From the NCBI GenBank assembly GCA_941918925.1, contig OW799235.1, forward strand, positions 21,739,201 through 21,803,200: a DNA stretch of 64,000 nt, in the 5' to 3' direction. Source of the DNA: Phyto melanocephala (lineage: Eukaryota > Arthropoda > Insecta > Diptera > Rhinophoridae). A model generated the notes under the pieces. The model had not been told where the DNA came from, searched no databases, and worked only from the letters and a program-made list of their open reading frames with translations. The position numbers and the translations under genes were made by a program. Below, in pieces: positions 58,135 through 64,000 of the stretch; within the stretch, counting starts at the first letter, position 1; every line of letters starts with the position of its first letter.

Positions 58135-60185
58135 AGGTATTCATTTAACCTGAGTAAATCAACAGCTGAGTGTAGGGAGAATACCATAGAATAAAAGAGA
58201 CAGAAATAAATATGAAATCCGTAAATAAAATGTTGATCACATATTTAAAATGGGGGAAAAAAATATTTATTAAGCGTAAGGCTTATTAAACCCTTTTAAT
58301 CGATATAAAATTTACAAGCAAAATAGTTCTTTAAGTCTGCATTTATCAAACTCCCTTACTTTTGTACTATTGTTTTTTGTCTATATTTGTACAAGGTTAT
58401 GTTTTCGGCAAGGTGTGTGGGTGGGACTGAAAGCTCTTTACACTCTACGGTTCGAAATGTCAAACTTTATATATAAAAAATGTAAACAATAAAGTACTCT
58501 CCCCAATTTCCACCACTTTATGTATAATGATCAAATTCTTTGATACAAAATAATTAAAACCACATTTGTATCACTGGGTACAAGTAATTTTTTCATTAAT
58601 TTTGTGGCAACTTAGATTGACCACCCTCAGAGTAGCAAACTTTTTTTTAGTCTGTAGCGTTTGCAAAGGTGAATTAATGATAATATATATAAATGTTATC
58701 TATGTAGCATAGGGTTGTAACAAAATCCTACCATTTAGATTTGCTATGCGATGTTTTAACCTTCATTCTAGCCCCGACCTTTTCTGTGACTTTTTTGTGG
58801 GTTCCACTTAAAAGAGGTTCTAGCAATGTCTATGTTTCCTTATGCTATTTGGAACTGATTCGTTTCTTGCCATTATAACAAAATTAGAATTTTTTCTTAA
58901 TATAAAATAAAAAAAATTAAATTTATTTTAAAACTACAACGAAACCAAAAACTTTTTTTGAATTTTTCTCAGAGCATTAATTTCGCTTTAAAGCATTTAC
59001 ATTGTTGAATAACAACATCTTATCGTACATGCATACAAATTTTATATTAAGATGACCATGACAGAAAACCTTTTTTTCAAAGAAGTAAGAGAAAAAACCA
59101 GAGAAAATAACAACTGAAGACTGAGTTTCCTTTAAAAGGAAATAAATATACAAACGCAAGTAGCCTTGGCAACTTCAAGCATATGCTTGAGTAAATCTTT
59201 TGAATTGTAAAATACAAATTTTAAAATTCATAAAAACATTCTCTTTAAACTATCTTGCAAAGCCAATAATAAGAAATTAAAAGAGTGTAAAATAAATTCT
59301 TGTTTCTTAATTTAAGGAATTTTGATTTTTTGTTGTTATTAAGTTTATTTTCTCTTGATTTTCATCCCATTTATAAAGTCTGCAGTTCTGAATTGTTTTT
59401 ATATAAAATTTCTTTCATATTACTCTTTTGTATTATTTTCATAAGTTTTTTTTTTTTTTTTTGTTGTTTAACCGACATCTGCTTGTCAATCATTTCATAT
59501 TACATCACATCATTTTGTAGTCTTTTGAGTCTAGAAATGTTTTTTTTTGTTCTTGATGAAGTATGTAAGTTTATGTTTTACAATAATCCAACAAATGAAA
59601 AAAGCAACTAAAAAAGGAAAAAAAAGAAAGACAGAACTGCAAAAAATGAGATGAAGGGGAATAAAAGCTCCTTTAGGAAATTAAATGAACCAGTCTTTAC
59701 CAGTGAGTGTTTTGATGTGACATGGCGAAATAAAAGACAAATATTTGACCGAAATTTTGATCTTGTTGGCTTATTATTTCTAACTTAAAAACTAAATTTT
59801 TAGTGACTACTGCCTATTGTCTGCCATACTCAAAAGCACACTTACTAATGACTCGTTAAGAAGCAGTTGTTTAAATATAATTTTCTAACTAGAAATTGGC
59901 AAATTATTTTCTGGCATTTCTATATTTATTGAACCGTTGTAGCTTGTATTTTATAATTCAAGTACTTAGATGGAGCCTTATGCTGCTTTCAACGTGTGCT
60001 GTATTTGCATCTTGCCTTCTTTAGTATCGTAAATTAGCACTCTGGCTATTAAGAAATTTTTTCTTACTCTCATAAATAACACAAGTACATTTTGTAACGC
60101 TATTGTAGGCATCTTGAGCATATTGAAACCATTTTTAATATAAAGAGTATCAAAAACAGCGAAGGGACTTGTGAAGAGATTGCTC
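58135..60185. other. No gene recognised
   Basis: AT-rich DNA with T-runs; short open frames without motif. Confidence 0.4.
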
Positions 60186-60189
60186 TCCT

Positions 60190-61050
60190 TGATGATTTTT
60201 GACATAACCCGAAACAAAGAAAAGTTCTTTCGACTCCCAAATAATAATAATAATAATAATACTGTTTTCCAGTCCTACATTATTGCAATTACAGAACGTA
60301 TCAAATTGTTAAAGAAAAGAATAATGAAACTTGAGGTCATCATGATTTAATCGGCAATGAAGGAGCCAGCAAAACATCCGCCAACCTTTCCGTTGTAGAC
60401 TACTGCGGAACTAGAATGGGTTTTTATGACATAAAACGAAACAAAGAAAAATATTTTCGACCACCAAATAATAGTACTCAAGCCTAAATTGTTGCAATTA
60501 TAGAAGTCATCAAATTGTTGAAGAAATTTGTTAATGAAGCTTCAGGTCATTATGGTTTAATCGGAAACGAAATAGGAACCTGCGAAACTTTAACGTGTTT
60601 TTATGAACTAAGCCTAAATAGAGATAAGTAATTTCGACTCCCAATAATTCTGTTTTCCAAGCCTGGATTATGGAAATTACATTAGGCACCAAATGCTTGA
60701 TGGAAAGTGATAATAAAGGTCATCATAGCAAATTTGGAAACAGAGAAGCCAACAACAATTTAAAATGTAGTCTTGCGGAACCAGAATATATTTCTATGAC
60801 ATAAACCTAAATGAAGGTAAAAACTTTCTAACCAAATAATATTATTCTTAGCCAGGTTGAGATTCGGATAATTAAGCAAAGAAGCTTTGAGATAAAGCTA
60901 ATCAGTTATCAGAACCTTAAAACTTGAGTCTCAAAATTTCCTACAAAGCTGCAATGAGATAGTTTTTATATCTTACTCAAATTGTCAACAACAAGAGATA
61001 ATAATGTAAACCCATCCATCATGAGATATTTGAAAATGAAGCATACGAAC
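60190..61050 (+). repeat. Diverged tandem repeat with RNase H-like motif
   Basis: Units start near 60,190, 60,419, 60,596 and 60,789 with TTTTTATGACATAA..CGAAACAAAGA..TTTCGACTCCCAAATAATA. Each then has CCAAGCCT(A/G)(A/G)ATTATTGCAATTA, ATCAAATTGTT and a GGTCAT(C/T)AT segment. In frame the latter reads GHHDLIGNEGA (60,335), GHYGLIGNEIG (60,545) and GHHSKFGNREA (60,719), resembling the GHxGIxGNExAD box of non-LTR RNase H. A weaker ENEAYELSKIGP occurs near 61,025. A (AAT)n run sits at 60,240-60,260. The likely origin is a tandemly duplicated retroelement fragment. Confidence 0.55.
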
Positions 61051-61054
61051 TATC

Positions 61055-61975
61055 CAAAATAGGACCAGTTTAAAACGCTGAAACCCTTTCGAAGCTCAAA
61101 AATTATCGTACAATTTGAATGATGAAGCAACACACCAGAAAGTGGCAAAATGTTAATGTCGGTAAAGCGTTGAACATTTTATGAAAAAAATCAAATTCTA
61201 AGTAAACAAGGGAGGTTCTTAAATTAAGAGGGTATAAATTTGAAGATTTATTTATAACAGATCATACATAGTTGAGAACTTACCTCACCTGCAGAACTTG
61301 TGAGTCAGAGAAACAAACCTAAAAGTGATATCTTTAACAATGAAACATATTTAGGGATATTAATTTGATACGAGATCCTTAAAGTGGGCATTAGTCTGAA
61401 CGTGGAATAACTTAGGACTTTGGACAGAAAAATGCTTAAGGATTTAAATTGAAGGGACTGTTTTTTTTTTCATTTCTTTCTTCTGTCTTTTTTTCAGGAA
61501 ACTTTGCACTTGCCAATACGCAGCTGAAAGAAAATGTGAACGAAATAGTTGAAATTTGTTATTTGGGACTTTAAGGATACCTTCTTCCGTTAACTGAAAA
61601 AAAATTAATGTTTCGACAACGGTTTGGTTAACGAATTTTCAACATTTTTTATCTTTTGCACATTCGCATATTTTTTGGAATATATTTATATCATTTGAAG
61701 TGTTTTTGGCGTAGAATACGTCTTACCTTACGGTATAGGGAGTCATGTCAGATTGTTATTCTTGTAATCTTTATTTCATTGATTATGAGGAAACGGCGAG
61801 ATAACTTTTTTTAAAATTTTTTTTTGTAGGTAAATGAAGATGTTATCTTTCGCTTGATATACATTTCATTTTCTTCCTAATACTTAAATTTCTCAAATGA
61901 AAATTGTTTAAACACATACACTCAAACATATATGTGGTGTTTGGTTGAGTGTGTGAGTTTGCAGCATGAACACAA
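61055..61975. other. No gene recognised
   Basis: Mixed AT-rich DNA; no motif recognised. Confidence 0.4.
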
Positions 61976-62067
61976 ATTATCCCAGTTGGCAAAATGTCAT
62001 AAACGCAAATGTCATTAACGATGTCTTCAGGACATTTTAGAATTTGTCGTCCATAAAATATTGATAA

Positions 62068-62368
62068 GGACAACTTAAGTAACAAAAACGTGTATTTTGT
62101 CGTGTTTAAAATCGTATTTACGACTTTTTAGAAGACATTTTCTTAAATTTGTCTTGAATAAGACTTTGTTATGGACAACATAAGCGACCATTCCATGCAC
62201 TTTGTCGTTTTTCGAACCATTCTGACGACAAAATTCATGTAATTGTCGCTTATCATGTCTCGAATAATACTTTATTGAGGACAACTTAAGCGACCATTGC
62301 ATGCATTTTGTCGTATTTAAAACCACATTTACGACAAAATGCATGCAATTGTCGCTTATATTGTCCTC
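62068..62368. repeat. Tandem array of three ~105-bp hairpins
   Basis: Units start at 62,068, 62,173 and 62,279 (period 105-106) at GGACAAC(T/A)TAAG. The third is a clean inverted repeat: arm 62,277-62,314 (GAGGACAACTTAAGCGACCA..TGCATGCATTTTGTCGT) against 62,331-62,368, 35 of 38 bases paired around a 16-base loop. The second unit (62,173-62,261) has the same arms with more mismatches, and the first is the most eroded. Decay therefore increases leftward. Confidence 0.9.
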
Positions 62369-62703
62369 ATTAAAGAATTAATAAATATTTAAAAAAAAAT
62401 ATTTTAAAAAAAATATTTAAATTCTTGCTGTTTAGAGAGAGAGAAAAACAAAAGTTGAGAGATAATATCTCAAATTTGATTCAACTATTTTCTAAGTTCT
62501 CGTTTATGCTTGGTGTTGAAAAAAAAATAAAAATAACAGGGCAATAACAACAAAAGAAAAAAAAACAACAAACATAAACAATTGTAAAATTATTCAGTTG
62601 AATCTTAACAGTGCGGGTGAAAGGTCGCGGTTTTAATTGTTATTGTGTTATTTAATTGTGATTTTTTTGTTTATACTGTGCTGATTGGTAAGTAATATTT
62701 AAA

Positions 62704-62964
62704 ATGTCACAATCAAGATCATTTTGTAGAGAATTCGCACGCACAAAGCGAACTTTTTTTAAAAGAATTAATAAAGTTGGTGAAACACCAAATAACAGTC
62801 TTCCTACTGAAAATTTAGTGGAAGAAAGCCAGTCTTTTGATAATACAATCAAAAACGTTGTTGAAATAAGTCTTGATTTAAATGTGGAAAATGTGGAAAA
62901 TAGCGTTCCGCAGAAATCGGATTTAGCAACACAGCTAAAAGATGTGTTTTTATTATTGTTATAA
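62704..62964 (+). CDS. Unknown basic/acidic 86-residue ORF in candidate TE
   Basis: The frame starts MSQSRSFCREFARTKRTFFK (strongly basic), then RINKVGETPNN and an acidic region LVEESQSFDN..EISLDLNVENVENSV, ending QLKDVFLLLL-stop. It lies just after a GTAAGT (62,688) that could be a splice donor of a 5' non-coding exon, though splicing there would remove this ATG. A basic head followed by a Glu/Asp/Asn-rich linker is common for N-termini of transposon-encoded proteins. I do not recognise the family. It may be the first coding exon of the protein whose last exons are at 63,196-63,584, but I see no good donor at its end; a frameshift near 62,940 may have cut it. Confidence 0.4.
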   Translation: MSQSRSFCREFARTKRTFFKRINKVGETPNNSLPTENLVEESQSFDNTIKNVVEISLDLNVENVENSVPQKSDLATQLKDVFLLLL

Positions 62965-63195
62965 CAACAAAACACGTGTAAAATTCTCGTTCAAGTGTGT
63001 TGTTCGCCTTATGAAAACTAGCACTAATTCCAAATGTGCAACCCAAATTTTTACATCACGTCCGGATTTCCAATTGGAAAAGGTGTAGACCAATATACTT
63101 TATGGGTATCTGATGGAGGCATAAAAATTAAGGTTGCACATTTGAAAACATTACTGCAAACACTCCTTTTTACATTCCTTTCTTATATATTTCAG

Positions 63196-63350
63196 ATTGC
63201 GGTAATGAAACGCGTGTTATCAGGTGAATTGCAAAATTTAGATCGCATATTTGATAAAAATACTATTATAATTACTTACAACTACGATGGCGTTAGAGGC
63301 AAAAAAAGACTGAATAAATACGAAAATATAATTAATGCTCTTTATGGTAA
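63196..63350 (+). CDS. Penultimate exon of candidate TE gene
   Basis: Preceded by a polypyrimidine-rich acceptor ending ATATATTTCAG (63,195) and followed by the donor GTAAGT at 63,351. It reads IAVMKRVLSGELQNLDRIFD then KNTIIITYNYDGVRGKKRLN and KYENIINALY, with phase 1 at the donor. A short MxxVL..L segment then xYxYxGxxGKKxLxxxxxI resembles the C-terminal DUF4806-type domain common in insect multi-copy proteins, but this is a weak visual match. An open frame also extends upstream through the acceptor to 63,034, probably by chance. Confidence 0.55.
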
Positions 63351-63421
63351 GTAAATATAAAAAACAAAATACATCAAAAGTGTGAAACAAATTAAAAATA
63401 GGAAATATCTTGTTTTATTAT
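63351..63421 (+). other. 71-nt intron, GTAAGT...TTATAG
   Basis: A canonical donor GTAAGTAAAT and acceptor TTTTATTATAG enclose 71 AT-rich nucleotides with an in-frame stop right after the donor (TAA at 63,357). Removing it joins phase-1 exons: g + aa gives Glu and the frame continues for 53 codons. The length and sites are typical of dipteran short introns. Confidence 0.75.
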
Positions 63422-63584
63422 AGAATCCACCAAAAAGGAAGGAAAAACTTTCAAAGAATTCGTAAAACAACTGCGTTCAACATTGCATCGATTTAAAAAT
63501 ACTATAAATAGAGCAAAATACAGAAAGGAAAAAAAGAAAAGTTTGGACAATGAAGAAGATAAAGAAAATACCGAAAATAATTAA
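63422..63584 (+). CDS. Terminal exon of candidate TE gene
   Basis: After joining, the protein continues (E)STKKEGKTFKEFVKQLRSTL, HRFKNTINRAKYRKEKKKSL and DNEEDKENTENN, then TAA at 63,582-63,584. It is rich in Lys/Arg and probably helical, with an acidic tail. In DUF4806-like proteins an EFxxxLxxWLxxAxxR helix closes the domain, and FKEFVKQLRSTLHRFKNTIN could be its counterpart. No stop or frameshift disrupts this exon, unlike nearly every other coding relic in the window. An A-rich and T-rich 3' region follows; an AATAAA-type signal is not obvious. Confidence 0.55.
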
Positions 63585-63878
63585 ACTTTTGTTATTATAA
63601 ATGTTTTTTAGATCTCAAAATTAATTTAAATTAATTTTTTAGTTTTCATTATTTTTTTAGTTTTTATTCTTAAAATTAATTTTTAAAAATGATTTTTTTT
63701 TTTGGTTTTTAATTCCTTATTTTAATTTACTTATCTTTTAAATTTAGCATCTATATATGTATATTAAAAACACACAAAAAAAATTAAAAAATATAAATGA
63801 AATGAATTTTTAAAGTATAAGTTTAATTGTTATTTTTTAGGGGAAAAAATATTTTATTTAGAAAAAAAAATCTTTCAA
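63585..63878. other. AT-rich 3' region of candidate TE
   Basis: Runs such as TTAATTTTTTAGTTTT and poly-A stretches, with no coding signal, between the terminal exon and the right-hand repeat. Confidence 0.5.
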
Positions 63879-63904
63879 TCGGCGATATCCACGAAGCCAA
63901 TGTC

Positions 63905-64000
63905 GTTGATAGATCGTTAATGACAATATGAGCGATATTGTCGCCAATATGATCGTCAACGACATAATAAGCGATATTGTCGCCAATATGATCGTCAACG
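63905..64000. repeat. 39-bp tandem repeat at window edge
   Basis: GACA(ATATG/TAATA)AGCGATATTGTCG, CCAATATGATCGTCAAC occurs at 63,921-63,959 and again at 63,960-63,998, and continues past the window. Both copies keep AGCGAT and TGTCG, words also found in the left hairpin array (AAGCGAC, TGTCG). Preceded by GATCGTTAATGACA, the inverted counterpart of 62,010. Confidence 0.85.

Larger units (their letters stand above)
61980..64000. mobile_element. Candidate unclassified TE, cut by window end
   Basis: A small intron-containing gene (62,704-63,584) sits between two repetitive ends. TGTCATTAACGAT at 62,010-62,022 is matched by its reverse complement ATCGTTAATGACA at 63,911-63,923, with partial similarity continuing inward (TGTCTTCAGGACATT against CTATCAACGACATT). 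On the left the inverted region carries three ~105-bp hairpin units; on the right, a 39-bp tandem repeat begins and runs off the window. Ends made of tandem and foldback repeats around a coding core recall foldback/Galileo-type transposons. The gene itself does not look like a known transposase to me. The outer boundary on the right is unseen. Confidence 0.5.

Noticed and set aside
62688..62703. GTAAGT just before the ATG at 62,704 as a splice donor
   Set aside because: Used as a donor it would remove the 86-residue frame; no matching acceptor before that ATG. Left open.
63034..63195. Upstream extension of the 63,196 exon back to an ATG at 63,034
   Set aside because: A polypyrimidine tract with ATTTCAG sits at the join and the extension translates to a low-complexity hydrophobic stretch, as introns do.

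Overview
This is AT-rich eukaryotic DNA with no long open reading frame, no rRNA or tRNA gene and no recognisable host exon. It contains canonical GT-AG introns and debris of piggyBac, mariner/Tc1-like, hAT, Helitron and several non-LTR retrotransposon lineages. One dispersed repeat ends in a 'TTCGGC..GCCGAA' hairpin followed by CTTACTTGTT. Together these suggest an insect, most likely a higher fly (Diptera, probably calyptrate). The window looks like intergenic space or the inside of a very long intron, used as a transposon graveyard.

Layout. 1-5 kb: a non-LTR 3' fragment, a degenerate repeat region and a piggyBac remnant (minus strand). 6-8.3 kb: two non-LTR 3' fragments on opposite strands. 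10.6-11.4 kb: a second piggyBac remnant. 11.7-12.8 kb: a non-LTR 3' end, then an old dispersed repeat split by a TIR element with a TA target duplication. 13.8-14.5 kb: probable 5' region of another retroelement. 15.3-18 kb: a hairpin-ended repeat, then a Cys-rich transposon protein pseudogene inside ~100-bp inverted repeats. 18.8-21.6 kb: two mariner-like remnants with TIRs and a palindromic MITE. 22.3-23.6 kb: RTE-like and type II hairpin-ended fragments. 25.5-28.2 kb: two TIR elements and a hairpin-ended repeat. 29.6-31.9 kb: mosaic of Helitron end, Jockey-like RT, hAT C-terminus, Helitron-like N-terminus and non-LTR 3' end. 32.9-35.6 kb: two Helitron copies with tandem ~120-bp blocks. 36.3-38.5 kb: non-LTR and mariner-like pseudogenes. 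42.4-43.0 kb: third piggyBac remnant. 44.5-47.1 kb: type III repeat with ~287-bp tandem units, apparently split by a non-LTR RT pseudogene. 49.3-50.2 kb: mariner-like element with both TIRs. 51-58 kb: two more hairpin-ended repeats, a palindromic MITE, a GTGACGCTCA-motif region and a 165-bp duplication. 60.2-61 kb: diverged tandem repeat carrying RNase H-like motifs.

The best candidate for something undescribed is the last 2 kb (about 61,980 to beyond the window end). A small gene with a clean 71-nt intron and preserved frame lies between a tandem array of ~105-bp hairpins and an inverted counterpart that becomes a 39-bp tandem repeat at the window edge. This looks like one end of a transposable element with complex termini. 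The second notable point is that three dispersed repeats with different bodies share one ~35-bp hairpin terminus, as non-autonomous rolling-circle (Helentron/DINE-like) families can do. No genes act together here; the content is independent mobile-element insertions, mostly broken. All family calls were made by reading translations and repeats by eye, without database searches.
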